A DNA stretch of 8,322 bases from an uncultured Clostridia bacterium (GTDB lineage: Bacteria; Bacillota; Clostridia; Oscillospirales; Acutalibacteraceae). The stretch is from NCBI GenBank assembly GCA_947623765.1, contig CANQIG010000072.1:1-8322 (forward strand), written 5' to 3'. Below the pieces are notes generated by a model that did not search any database, was not told where the DNA came from, and saw nothing but the letters and a program-made list of their open reading frames with translations. The translations under genes and the position numbers were made by a program. Positions 1 through 6,774 of the stretch are shown one piece after another. How positions within the stretch are numbered: position 1 is the first letter of the stretch; every line of letters starts with the position of its first letter.

Positions 1-75
1 TTTCGTACGCCTAACAAGAAGCTTTCTTCACTGTGTTCTTTTACATGGTGAATTTATTAATGTCGTCTACTATAG

Positions 76-100
76 AATAACCGCTTTCCTTGTGGTTATT
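76..100. repeat. Inverted repeat over the leftward promoter start
   Basis: Arms AATAACCGC (76-84) and GTGGTTATT (92-100) are inverted copies with one mismatch and a 7-base spacer. The right arm overlaps the leftward -10 box and the repeat covers the expected start site, a typical place for a repressor operator. As RNA it could also form a 9-bp hairpin, with one G-U pair, at the 5' end of the leftward transcript. Which role applies cannot be told from sequence. Confidence 0.4.
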
Positions 101-126
101 ATAGCACGGATATATTGGGAAGTAAA
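98..126 (-). promoter_or_regulatory. Likely leftward promoter (sigma-70/sigma-A type)
   Basis: Read on the - strand, a TTTACT -35 box (121-126) and a perfect TATAAT -10 box (98-103) are separated by exactly 17 bases. Transcription would start near 90 and run off the left edge. The - strand between 1 and 90 has no convincing start codon (the ATG near 46 is followed directly by TAA), so the served gene probably starts outside the window. The site is inferred from sequence match only. Confidence 0.5.
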
Positions 127-145
127 GCGTTCCCGAATGCATTTT

Positions 146-157
146 GAAAATATTTTC
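146..157. promoter_or_regulatory. Perfect 12-bp palindrome between divergent promoters
   Basis: GAAAATATTTTC at 146-157 is a perfect palindrome centred about 30 bases upstream of the rightward -35 box. A nested, wider pair, CCGAA (133-137) and TTCGG (155-159), surrounds it. A further inverted pair, GGGAA (117-121) and TTCCC (130-134), overlaps the leftward -35 box. These are candidate operator half-sites for a regulator shared by the two directions. AT-rich palindromes also arise by chance, so confidence is modest. Confidence 0.3.
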
Positions 158-180
158 GGCTGTTTTTCACAGGACTTTTC

Positions 181-209
181 TTGAAAAAGCGCTGCGTTTG
201 TGGTATAGT
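181..209 (+). promoter_or_regulatory. Promoter of the hydrolase-maturase operon
   Basis: A TTGAAA -35 box (181-186) and a TATAGT -10 box (204-209) are separated by 17 bases, close to consensus. Transcription would begin near 216 and leave a leader of about 60 nt before the ATG at 277. The TTG at 181, which could be read as a start codon in the frame of the hydrolase, is therefore better explained as the -35 box. Confidence 0.75.
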
Positions 210-276
210 GGTAAAAACAGGTTCCGGGCGCGCCGGTTTCGGCGGGGGCGCGGACCGCTTCAAGGAGGAATCCCTC

Positions 277-1041
277 ATGTGGAACAGCTTTCAGACAGAC
301 GCGTATGAGGGCATGATCGCCGAGACCGTCGGCATCACCGGCCACGGCGGCAAGCCCATCCACGCGTACTATTCCAGGCCGATCGGCGACGGCCCGTTCC
401 CCGGCATTCTGCTCATCCACCATATGCCCGGGTGGGACGAGTTCACGCGCGAGATGTGCCGGCGCTTCACGGCGCACGGGTACAGCGTGATCTCCCCGAA
501 CCTCTATGAGGACTTCGGCCACGGCGCGCCCGCCGAGATCGCGGGCCGCGCGCGGGAGCAGGGCGGCATGGTCGACCAGAACGTCATGGACGACTGCGAC
601 GGCGCGCTGCGCTTCCTTCGGAACCAGACGAACGCGAGCGGCAAGGTCGGCGTCATCGGGATGTGCTCGGGAGGACGGCACACGTTCCTCGCGGCGTGCA
701 CGCTCCCCGACATCGACGCCGCGGTGGACTGCTGGGGCGGCGGCGTGGTCTGCCCGCCGGAGCAGCTCACCCCTCAGCGGCCGGTCCAGCCGCTCGACTA
801 CGCCGAAAAGCTCGACTGCCCGCTGCTCGGCATCTTCGGCAACGACGACCGCAGCCCGACGCCGGCGGACGTCGACGTGCTCGAGGCGCGTTTGAAGGCG
901 CTCGGCAAGGACTATGAATTCCACCGCTACGACGGCGCGGGACACGGCTTCTGGTACTATCACACGCCGATGTACCGGCAGGAACAGGCGATGGACTCGC
1001 AGGAGAAGGTCTTCGCGTTCTTTGAAAAGCACCTGAAATGA
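277..1041 (+). CDS. Dienelactone hydrolase family alpha/beta-hydrolase
   Basis: A 254-residue cytoplasmic alpha/beta-hydrolase of the dienelactone hydrolase (DLH) family; no signal peptide is visible. The family hydrolyses lactones or esters with a Cys-Asp-His triad. Visible here are the nucleophile elbow G-M-C-S-G-G with Cys130, the acid in G-N-D-D (188-191, probably Asp191), and His223 in the G-H-G-F-W motif. An early HHMPGWDEFTRE segment follows the first core strand, as in DLH-like proteins. ATG 277 is chosen because GGAGGAA lies just upstream (near 264-270) and the promoter lies at 181-209; an in-frame TTG at 181 would fall inside the promoter. The stop overlaps the next start (ATGA), so the gene is translationally coupled to the sulfatase maturase. 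The substrate is unknown: classical chlorocatechol-pathway enzymes share the fold, but no such pathway genes are here. The family call is firm, the substrate is not. Confidence 0.9.
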   Translation: MWNSFQTDAYEGMIAETVGITGHGGKPIHAYYSRPIGDGPFPGILLIHHMPGWDEFTREMCRRFTAHGYSVISPNLYEDFGHGAPAEIAGRAREQGGMVDQNVMDDCDGALRFLRNQTNASGKVGVIGMCSGGRHTFLAACTLPDIDAAVDCWGGGVVCPPEQLTPQRPVQPLDYAEKLDCPLLGIFGNDDRSPTPADVDVLEARLKALGKDYEFHRYDGAGHGFWYYHTPMYRQEQAMDSQEKVFAFFEKHLK

Positions 1042-2198
1042 GCGGCGAAAAGCAGCCCTTCGTCGTGATGGCGAAGCCCGTCGGCTCGCGGTGCAATATG
1101 CGCTGCACCTACTGCTACTATCTCGACAAGGGGAAATACTCCGCACACGAAAAGCAGAGCCGGATGAGCTACGCGCTGCTCGAGCGTCTCATCCGGCAGA
1201 CGGTCGAGGCGAGCCCCGGGCCGGTCGTGTCGTTCGTCTGGCACGGCGGCGAGCCGACGCTCGCCGGGCTGGAATTTTACGAGCGGGCCGTGGAGCTCCA
1301 GAAAAAGTACCTGCCGAAGGGCTGGCAGGCGTGGAACAACCTGCAGACGAACGGTCTGCTCCTCAACAAGAAATGGTGCGCGTTCCTGAAAGAAAACCGC
1401 TTCGACGTCGGGGTCAGCATCGACGGGAGCGAGGCCGTCCACAACGCGAACCGGCGGGACCTCGGCGGGACGGGGACATGGAGCAGGGCCCGGCAGGCGG
1501 TCCGGACGCTGCGCGCCGCCGGGATCGAGCCGGATCTGCTCTGCACCGTGAACAGCGCCACGGTCCGGGACCCGGAGGGCGTCTACCGCACGCTCGAATC
1601 GCTCGAATGCGGCTGGGTGCAGTTCATCCCGATCGTCGTGCGGCTGCCCGGCGGCGGGTTCTCCGAGGAGTCCGTCGCGCCGGAAGCCTACGGGCGGTTC
1701 CTCTGCGCCATGTTCGACCTCTGGGTCAAAAACGGCCTCGGGAAGATGGACGTGCAGCTCTTCGCGGAGACGGCGCGCATCCTCGCGGGCGGGAGCCCGT
1801 CCGTCTGCTGGATGGCGGAGGAATGCGGCCGCGCGCCGGTCGTGGAGGAGGACGGCAGCGTCTACGCCTGCGACCACTTCGTCGACCCGGAACACCGGCT
1901 CGGCACGCTCGGGAGCGCGAAGCTCGGCGCGCTCCTCGACAGCCCCGCGCAGACCGCCTTCGGGCGCACGAAGCGGGAGGGTCTCACGGCAGAATGCCGA
2001 TCATGCCCGTGGTACCGGTTCTGCGGCGGCGGGTGCCTCAAGGACCGCTTCGGCGTCTCGAAGGACGGCGAACCGGGGCAATATTACCTCTGCGCCGGGC
2101 TGCGCGCGCTCTTTGCGCACGCCGTTCCGGTACTCGAGAGCGTCATGGAACAGAGCCGCGCGGGCCGCTCGCCCGAGGAAATCATGAAAACGCTTTGA
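1038..2198 (+). CDS. Anaerobic sulfatase-maturating enzyme (radical SAM, SPASM domain)
   Basis: A 386-residue radical SAM enzyme matching the anaerobic sulfatase-maturating family (anSME), which oxidises a Cys or Ser in the CxPxR/SxPxR motif of type I sulfatases to C-alpha-formylglycine. The N-terminus carries the CxxxCxxC cluster motif (Cys19, Cys23, Cys26), in the anSME-typical context KPVGSRCNMRCTYCYYL. The C-terminal SPASM region has cysteines at 257, 263, 278, 320, 323, 329, 333 and 352, enough for two auxiliary 4Fe-4S clusters. The CDHF motif supplies Asp279, the position of the proposed catalytic base in characterised anSMEs. Length is normal for the family (about 370-410). The start overlaps the upstream stop by four bases and has no clear Shine-Dalgarno of its own, suggesting translational re-initiation. 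No sulfatase is in the window, so its client must be elsewhere, or the enzyme could act on a different peptide. A terminator follows 5 bases after the stop. Confidence 0.9.
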   Translation: MSGEKQPFVVMAKPVGSRCNMRCTYCYYLDKGKYSAHEKQSRMSYALLERLIRQTVEASPGPVVSFVWHGGEPTLAGLEFYERAVELQKKYLPKGWQAWNNLQTNGLLLNKKWCAFLKENRFDVGVSIDGSEAVHNANRRDLGGTGTWSRARQAVRTLRAAGIEPDLLCTVNSATVRDPEGVYRTLESLECGWVQFIPIVVRLPGGGFSEESVAPEAYGRFLCAMFDLWVKNGLGKMDVQLFAETARILAGGSPSVCWMAEECGRAPVVEEDGSVYACDHFVDPEHRLGTLGSAKLGALLDSPAQTAFGRTKREGLTAECRSCPWYRFCGGGCLKDRFGVSKDGEPGQYYLCAGLRALFAHAVPVLESVMEQSRAGRSPEEIMKTL

Positions 2199-2202
2199 AC
2201 GG

Positions 2203-2236
2203 GGAGCCGAAGGAAAGCTTCGGCTCCTTTCGTTTT
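2203..2236 (+). terminator. Intrinsic terminator after the maturase gene
   Basis: A perfect 10-bp stem, GGAGCCGAAG (2203-2212) and CTTCGGCTCC (2218-2227), with a 5-base loop GAAAG, is followed by TTTCGTTTT. It lies immediately after the maturase stop codon and closes the two-gene operon. Confidence 0.9.
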
Positions 2237-2440
2237 GTCGATTTTGTCGCGGACGGGGTTTGGGGCTATTGAGGAAAAGGCTGGGCGGGGCGCGGAATGA
2301 GCGAAGCGGTGATGAACTTTTGGTTCGTTTTTGAGGGCACGGCACGGGCTGAACAGATGGGCCTGCGCGAGGCCACGGTTTACGGGCGGTTTGGGGCGCT
2401 GTGCTTGCGTTTTCTGCACATTTATTTTTGAAAAAATCAT
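2237..2440. other. Intergenic stretch without a recognisable gene
   Basis: About 200 bases between the terminator and the next promoter. Short open frames exist on both strands, but none has a plausible ribosome binding site plus a protein-like composition. A tandem TTTTGTCG (about 2233-2240 and 2242-2249) adjoins the terminator. The last 40 bases turn AT-rich, forming an upstream element for the promoter that follows. Nothing else was recognised. Confidence 0.6.
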
Positions 2441-2469
2441 TTTACATTCGCGCCATACTATGGTATACT
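2441..2469 (+). promoter_or_regulatory. Promoter of the kinase/binding-protein operon
   Basis: TTTACA (-35, 2441-2446) and TATACT (-10, 2464-2469) are separated by 17 bases, both one mismatch from consensus. An A/T-rich run at 2420-2440 lies directly upstream and could act as an UP element. The expected start is near 2476, about 385 nt ahead of the kinase ATG. The spacer contains an imperfect dyad, ATAC-TATG-GTAT, which could be an operator. Confidence 0.75.
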
Positions 2470-2497
2470 GTATGTGTCTTTTTCCGATTGCAACAGA

Positions 2498-2518
2498 CGG
2501 GATCCGGCCCGCTTTTTT
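2498..2518 (+). terminator. Weak terminator-like element just after the transcript start (possible attenuator)
   Basis: A short stem CGGG (2498-2501) and CCCG (2508-2511) is followed by CTTTTTT (2512-2518). It lies only about 25 nt past the predicted start. Four base pairs is weak for an intrinsic terminator, but the uninterrupted T-tract is striking in such GC-rich DNA. It could cause pausing or early termination, or be coincidental. Confidence 0.25.
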
Positions 2519-2521
2519 CGC

Positions 2522-2813
2522 GCGCCGCCCGCTTGCGGGAGGCGCCCCGCGCGGGAAGGCCGCGCGGGGCCTATCTCCTGCCTTTTGTCGGCGTCCGCGG
2601 CAGGGCAGCCGCCGGTTCTGCGGCTGCGCATGAAAAAGCGTTCACGGCGGGTATCAAGCGGAGCGGGAAAGGAAGCTTGCGCGGTTCGCCAGTATGAAAA
2701 GTCACAAGGGAAAGAAATCGCCCATGGTTGGGCGGGCGAAGCAAGTATAAAACTTGCGATATGTCTTTGGGCGTGCCGGTAACGGGTCAATTCAGGGATT
2801 ACACGAAACCGGC
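2522..2813 (+). ncRNA. Long, hairpin-rich 5' leader of the kinase operon (candidate structured RNA)
   Basis: Successive inverted repeats occupy most of the leader. They are 2522-2532/2535-2545 (one mismatch); 2544-2554/2560-2570 (11 bp, perfect, GC-only stem); 2605-2612/2620-2627 (8 bp); 2655-2659/2675-2679 (5 bp); 2685-2690/2735-2740 (6 bp) enclosing a purine-rich strand and the hairpin 2719-2724/2729-2734; 2741-2746/2752-2757 (6 bp), directly abutting the previous helix; and 2775-2780/2808-2813 (6 bp). No known riboswitch consensus was recognised. A 50-codon frame from ATG 2630 to 2782 lacks a ribosome binding site and a protein-like composition. The arrangement suggests a cis-regulatory RNA or a separate small RNA, but GC-rich sequence readily gives chance stems, so this stays tentative. 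Confidence 0.3.
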
Positions 2814-2860
2814 GGCTGTGCCGATGATTCGGATCGATATGCTGGGAATGGGGGAGAAAC

Positions 2861-5416
2861 ATGAAACATAAGGCGACACGGGGACTCGTCATCAGCCTCG
2901 CGCTGATCTCCGCGCTGTGCGTGGCGGTGTTCTCCTACCTTGGCGTCGCGATGAACCGCCAGGGGGCGCAGGCCATCGGCGAGATCGGCTCCGTCTATAT
3001 GGCGGGGATGAGCGAACAGGCGGCCGCCCACTTCGGCACGGCGATCCAGCTGAGGCTTTCCCAGGTCGGCGCGCTGGTGGATTCCTGCCCGCCGGAGAGC
3101 GTGAACGGCCGCACCACGATGCAGGTCACGCTGAGCTACAACGCCCGGGCGCGCGGCTTCGACCACCTCGCCCTCTACGCGCCGGACGGTTCCTTTGAGA
3201 TGCTTTACGGCAGCGCCATCCAGGCGGAGGACTCGGACGTGTTCCTCCGGTCCCTGAAGGACGGCGAGGAAAAAATGGCGCTCGGCCGCGACGAGATCGG
3301 CGAGACGATGCTGCTCATGGGCATCCCCGCCGCGTACCCCATGGCGAACGGCGGGATGAGCACCGCGCTCGTCGCCGCGCTGCCGATCAGCTACATCAGC
3401 GACACCCTTTCGCTCGATTCCGACGACGCGATGATCTACTATTTCATCATCGACCGGGAGGGGAACTTTATCCTCCGCGACAGCGACATCACGGACGCGA
3501 GCTATTTCCAGCGCGTCCGCGACCGCTATGACAGCGTGGAGGGCATGACGGGCGAACAGTACATCGTCGAGCTGCAGGAGTCGATGGCGGCGGGACGGGA
3601 CTACACCAGCGAATTCAGCATCGAGGGCGAGCGCCGCCACCTGTACAGCACGAAGCTGCCGTACTCCGAATGGTACCTGATGCTCTTCATGCCCTACGGG
3701 CAGCTCGACCGGCTCGTGAACAGCCTGAGCCGCTCCTGGGGACTTTCCTCCATGCTCTGCTGCGTGCTGATCCTCCTCGGCCTGCTCGCGGTCTTCACCT
3801 GGTACATCCTCCTGACGCGGAGGCAGATCCGCGAGCTCGACGAGGCGCGGAAAGCCGCCGAGCACGCGAACCGCGCGAAGAGCGAATTTCTCTCCAACAT
3901 GAGCCACGACATCCGCACGCCGATGAACGGCATCGTCGGCATGACGGCCATCGCGAGCGCCAATCTGGACAACATGACGCAGGTCCAGAACTGCCTGAAA
4001 AAGATCGCGCTTTCCAGCCGCCACCTGCTCGGCCTCATCAATGACATTCTGGATATGTCCAAGATCGAGAGCGGCAAGCTGACCCTCCACATGGAGCAGA
4101 TGTCCCTGCAGGAGACGATGCAGGGGATCGTCAACATCGTCCAGCCGCAGGTGAACGCCAAGCAGCAGCGCTTTGACGTCTATGTCTACGACATTCCCAC
4201 GGAGCACGTCTACTGCGACAGCATCCGCCTGAACCAGATCCTCCTGAACCTGCTCGGCAACGCCATCAAGTTTACGCCGGAGGGCGGCTCGATCTGCGCG
4301 GTGCTCTACGAGGAGAATTCCCCGGTGAGCGCGGAGCACGTGCGGGTCCACCTGCGCGTGCGGGACAACGGCATCGGGATGTCGGAGGAATTCCAGAAGC
4401 ATATTTTCGAGTCCTTCTCCCGGGAGGACAGCACGCGCGTCCAGAAGACGGAGGGCGCGGGGCTCGGCATGGCGATCACGAAATACATCGTGGACGCCAT
4501 GCAGGGCACGATCGAGGTGGTAAGCGAGCTCGGCGTCGGCACGGAGTTCCATGTGACGCTCGACCTCGAAAAGGCGCTGGTCCAGGAGGCGGAGATGACG
4601 CTCTCCTGCGGGGACCTGCTGCTCATCGACGACGACGAGATGCTTTGCGAGAGCGCCGCAGGGACGCTGCGCTCCATCGGGTGCCGTGCGGACTGGGTCC
4701 TGAGCGGCGAGGCCGCGCTCGAGCAGGCGGTCACGTATCGGGAACAGAGCGGGAGCGACTACCCCATCATTCTCGTGGACTGGCGGCTGCCCGGCGCGGA
4801 CGGCATCGAGACCGCGCGGCGGCTGCGGGATCTCCTCGGCGACGGGCCGGTCATCCTGCTGACGACCTCCGCGGACTGGAGCGAGATCGAGGAGAAAGCA
4901 AAAGCCGCCGGGATCAACGGGACGATCCCGAAGCCGCTGTTCCGCTCCACGCTCTACTACGGGCTGCGGCAGTTCTGCTGCGGGCAGGAGGAGGAAGCGC
5001 GCCCCGAAACGCGCAGCAGCGCGGACCTCGCCGGGCGGAGGGTCCTCCTCGCGGAGGACAACGACCTCAACTGGGAGATCGCGGAGGAGCTGCTCGCGGA
5101 GCTCGGGCTCACTTTGGAGCGCGCAGAAAACGGCAAGCTCTGCGTCGACCGGTTCGTCGCGAGCCCGCCCGGCTATTACGACGCGATCCTGATGGACATC
5201 CGTATGCCCGTCATGAACGGATATGAGGCCACGACGGCGCTGCGCGCGCTGAACCGGCCGGACGCGAAGACGATCCCGATCATCGCGATGAGCGCGGACG
5301 CATTCTCCGAGGACGTGCAGCGCTGCCTCGATTGCGGCATGAACGGCCACACGGCAAAGCCGATCGACGTGGACGAAGTGGCCGCGCTCCTGAGATCCCA
5401 TCTGACGGGGGAATGA
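2861..5416 (+). CDS. Membrane-bound hybrid sensor histidine kinase with two receiver domains
   Basis: An 851-residue hybrid sensor kinase. The order is a first membrane segment (about 9-31), an extracytoplasmic sensor of about 255 residues resembling a dCache-type domain, a second membrane segment (about 296-318), and a short coiled linker. HisKA follows with phosphoacceptor His349 in SHDIRTP, then HATPase_c with N-box Asn467, DNGIGM, the F box and GAGLGMAI. REC1 (about 585-705) has acidic Asp590-592, Asp640 in VDWRLPG and Lys691. REC2 (about 726-848) has Glu732/Asp733, Asp779 in MDIRMP and Lys833. Both receivers look intact. There is no HPt or DNA-binding domain, so output needs a separate phosphotransfer protein or a partner outside the window. 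ATG 2861 has GGGGAG (2850-2855) upstream. A solute-binding lipoprotein gene follows after 34 nt and is a plausible partner of the sensor domain. The ligand is unknown. Confidence 0.93.
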   Translation: MKHKATRGLVISLALISALCVAVFSYLGVAMNRQGAQAIGEIGSVYMAGMSEQAAAHFGTAIQLRLSQVGALVDSCPPESVNGRTTMQVTLSYNARARGFDHLALYAPDGSFEMLYGSAIQAEDSDVFLRSLKDGEEKMALGRDEIGETMLLMGIPAAYPMANGGMSTALVAALPISYISDTLSLDSDDAMIYYFIIDREGNFILRDSDITDASYFQRVRDRYDSVEGMTGEQYIVELQESMAAGRDYTSEFSIEGERRHLYSTKLPYSEWYLMLFMPYGQLDRLVNSLSRSWGLSSMLCCVLILLGLLAVFTWYILLTRRQIRELDEARKAAEHANRAKSEFLSNMSHDIRTPMNGIVGMTAIASANLDNMTQVQNCLKKIALSSRHLLGLINDILDMSKIESGKLTLHMEQMSLQETMQGIVNIVQPQVNAKQQRFDVYVYDIPTEHVYCDSIRLNQILLNLLGNAIKFTPEGGSICAVLYEENSPVSAEHVRVHLRVRDNGIGMSEEFQKHIFESFSREDSTRVQKTEGAGLGMAITKYIVDAMQGTIEVVSELGVGTEFHVTLDLEKALVQEAEMTLSCGDLLLIDDDEMLCESAAGTLRSIGCRADWVLSGEAALEQAVTYREQSGSDYPIILVDWRLPGADGIETARRLRDLLGDGPVILLTTSADWSEIEEKAKAAGINGTIPKPLFRSTLYYGLRQFCCGQEEEARPETRSSADLAGRRVLLAEDNDLNWEIAEELLAELGLTLERAENGKLCVDRFVASPPGYYDAILMDIRMPVMNGYEATTALRALNRPDAKTIPIIAMSADAFSEDVQRCLDCGMNGHTAKPIDVDEVAALLRSHLTGE

Positions 5417-5437
5417 TCGGGAGAGTTTTCAAAAGAC

Positions 5438-5443
5438 GGAGGG
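5438..5443 (+). promoter_or_regulatory. Ribosome binding site that decides the binding-protein start
   Basis: GGAGGG at 5438-5443 leaves a single base before the ATG at 5445 but seven before the in-frame ATG at 5451. Normal spacing of 5-9 bases favours initiation at 5451. The protein then begins MKKILVLVLAL, an ordinary lipoprotein signal peptide. Confidence 0.6.
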
Positions 5444-5450
5444 CATGAAA

Positions 5451-6758
5451 ATGAAAAAGATCCTTGTGCTGGTCCTCGCGCTCGTCCTGCTGCTCGGCGC
5501 GTGCGGGCAGGCGGCGGAGGAAAGCGGGAGCGCGCCGGAGAGCGCGGCGGAAGCGGGCACGCCGGAGGAGATCGAGCTGAGCTTCTGGACGTACCCCGTC
5601 GGCGGGTGGGGCAGCGGGAGCACGCTGGCCTCCATGGTCTCCCCGTTCCTGCGGGACCATCCCGAGATCCATCTCTCCATCCGGACCCTGACCTACGAGA
5701 CGGGCGACAGCGACATGGAAGAAGCGCTGGCTGCGGGCAGCGCGCCGGACATCGTCTTTGAGGGGCCGGAGCGCCTGACCGCGAACTGGGGGGTCCGCGG
5801 GCTTATGGCCGATCTGAGCGATCTCTGGGAAAGCGAGACGGCGGGAGACATTTACGATTCGGTGAGGGCTGCCTGCCAAGGCAGCGACGGCACGCGGTAC
5901 ATCTACCCCATCTGCATGACGACCCACTGCATGGCGGTCAACCGGGACCTTTTCGAGGCCGCCGGCGCGTGGCAGTATATCGACGAAGAAACGCATACCT
6001 GGTCGACCGACGGGTTCATCGCGGCGGTGCAGGCGCTCCATGACTACGGCGTGGAGCGGATCGGCGAGGTGTACTGCGGCGGGCAGGGCGGCGACCAGGG
6101 GACGCGGGCGCTCGTGACGAACCTGTATAGCGGCTCGTTCACGGACGCGGACCACACCTGCTACACGTTCAACTGCCCGGAGAACATCCGCGCGCTCGAG
6201 CTGCTGCGGGACCTGGACGGCATCACCTTTGAGAAGGACCTCGTCGGCTCGGACAACATCGCCCACTTCTGCGACGGGGACCTCGCGATGTGCTTCTGCT
6301 GGAACGTCGGCAACGAGGTCACGCAGACCATCAACAACCCGAACCGGGATTTTGACATTTTCCCGCTCGCGTTCCCGACAAACGACGGCGAATGCAGCCT
6401 GCAGGGCGGCATCTGGGGCTTTGGAATCTTTGACAGCGGGGACGCGAAGCGGATCGGCGCCGCGAAGGAATTCATCCGCTATTTGACCGAAAGCACCGAC
6501 CGCTACGCGCAGACGGTCCTCTCCTCTACGTTCTGGCCGGTGCGCGACGTTCCGAACATTTACGAGAACGACGATCTGATGTCGGAGTACTTCATGCTCC
6601 GGGGATTCCTCGGCGATTATTATCAGGTCACGCCGGGCTGGGCCGAGGCCCGCACCGCATGGTGGACCATGCTGCAGGAGATCGGCGGCGGCGCGGACGT
6701 CGCAGAGGCGGCCGCGGCGTTTGAAGACGCCGCGAACGGCGCCGCCGGAAACCGGTGA
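5451..6758 (+). CDS. Extracellular solute-binding lipoprotein (ABC sugar-type family 1)
   Basis: A 435-residue secreted lipoprotein. The signal peptide has Lys2-Lys3, a hydrophobic core, and a lipobox L-G-A-C with Cys18 as the lipidated residue, anchoring it outside the membrane. An acidic Ser/Gly/Ala-rich tether follows, then a mature domain starting with EIELSFWTYP and containing APDIVFEGPERL, typical of family 1 (sugar-type) ABC binding proteins; length is normal. The C-terminal half has GGIWGFGIF and an AKEFIRYLTE helix, also family-like. ATG 5451 is preferred over ATG 5445 on ribosome-binding-site spacing. It lies 34 nt behind the hybrid kinase with no promoter between, so the two are co-transcribed. 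No permease or ATPase gene is beside it, so it may present a ligand to the kinase or serve a transporter encoded elsewhere. The ligand cannot be named; sugars are the usual substrates of the family. It is relatively rich in cysteine for an exported protein. Confidence 0.9.
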   Translation: MKKILVLVLALVLLLGACGQAAEESGSAPESAAEAGTPEEIELSFWTYPVGGWGSGSTLASMVSPFLRDHPEIHLSIRTLTYETGDSDMEEALAAGSAPDIVFEGPERLTANWGVRGLMADLSDLWESETAGDIYDSVRAACQGSDGTRYIYPICMTTHCMAVNRDLFEAAGAWQYIDEETHTWSTDGFIAAVQALHDYGVERIGEVYCGGQGGDQGTRALVTNLYSGSFTDADHTCYTFNCPENIRALELLRDLDGITFEKDLVGSDNIAHFCDGDLAMCFCWNVGNEVTQTINNPNRDFDIFPLAFPTNDGECSLQGGIWGFGIFDSGDAKRIGAAKEFIRYLTESTDRYAQTVLSSTFWPVRDVPNIYENDDLMSEYFMLRGFLGDYYQVTPGWAEARTAWWTMLQEIGGGADVAEAAAAFEDAANGAAGNR

Positions 6759-6774
6759 CGTGCAAAAAACAGCG

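Noticed and set aside
181..276. N-terminal extension of the hydrolase from TTG 181
   Set aside because: TTG 181 is the -35 box of a 17-bp-spaced promoter, and transcription would start downstream of it. ATG 277 has a good ribosome binding site.
70..1146. A 358-codon open frame on the - strand opposite the hydrolase gene
   Set aside because: It is antisense to a gene with a complete catalytic triad, has an Arg/Ala/Val/His-rich translation without motifs, and is expected as a mirror frame in GC-rich DNA.
960..1895. A 311-codon - strand open frame opposite the maturase
   Set aside because: Antisense shadow: Arg/Pro/Val-rich composition, no domain, and the + strand frame has all the radical SAM and SPASM cysteines.
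2746..2751. TATAAA as a second -10 box closer to the kinase
   Set aside because: No acceptable -35 box lies 16-18 bases upstream, and the TATAAA forms the loop of an inverted repeat.
2630..2782. A possible 50-residue leader peptide from ATG 2630
   Set aside because: There is no Shine-Dalgarno before the ATG and the preceding bases form the arm of an 8-bp hairpin. The composition is not convincing, though a regulatory peptide cannot be excluded.
2792..5401. An 869-codon - strand open frame opposite the hybrid kinase
   Set aside because: Very long, but the translation is low-complexity Arg/Val/His/Asp-rich with no fold signature, while the + strand shows a full kinase. High GC3 on one strand removes stop codons from the mirror frame.
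5280..6266. A 328-codon - strand open frame opposite the kinase end and the binding-protein gene
   Set aside because: Same antisense artefact; it spans two genuine genes and has no start signal.
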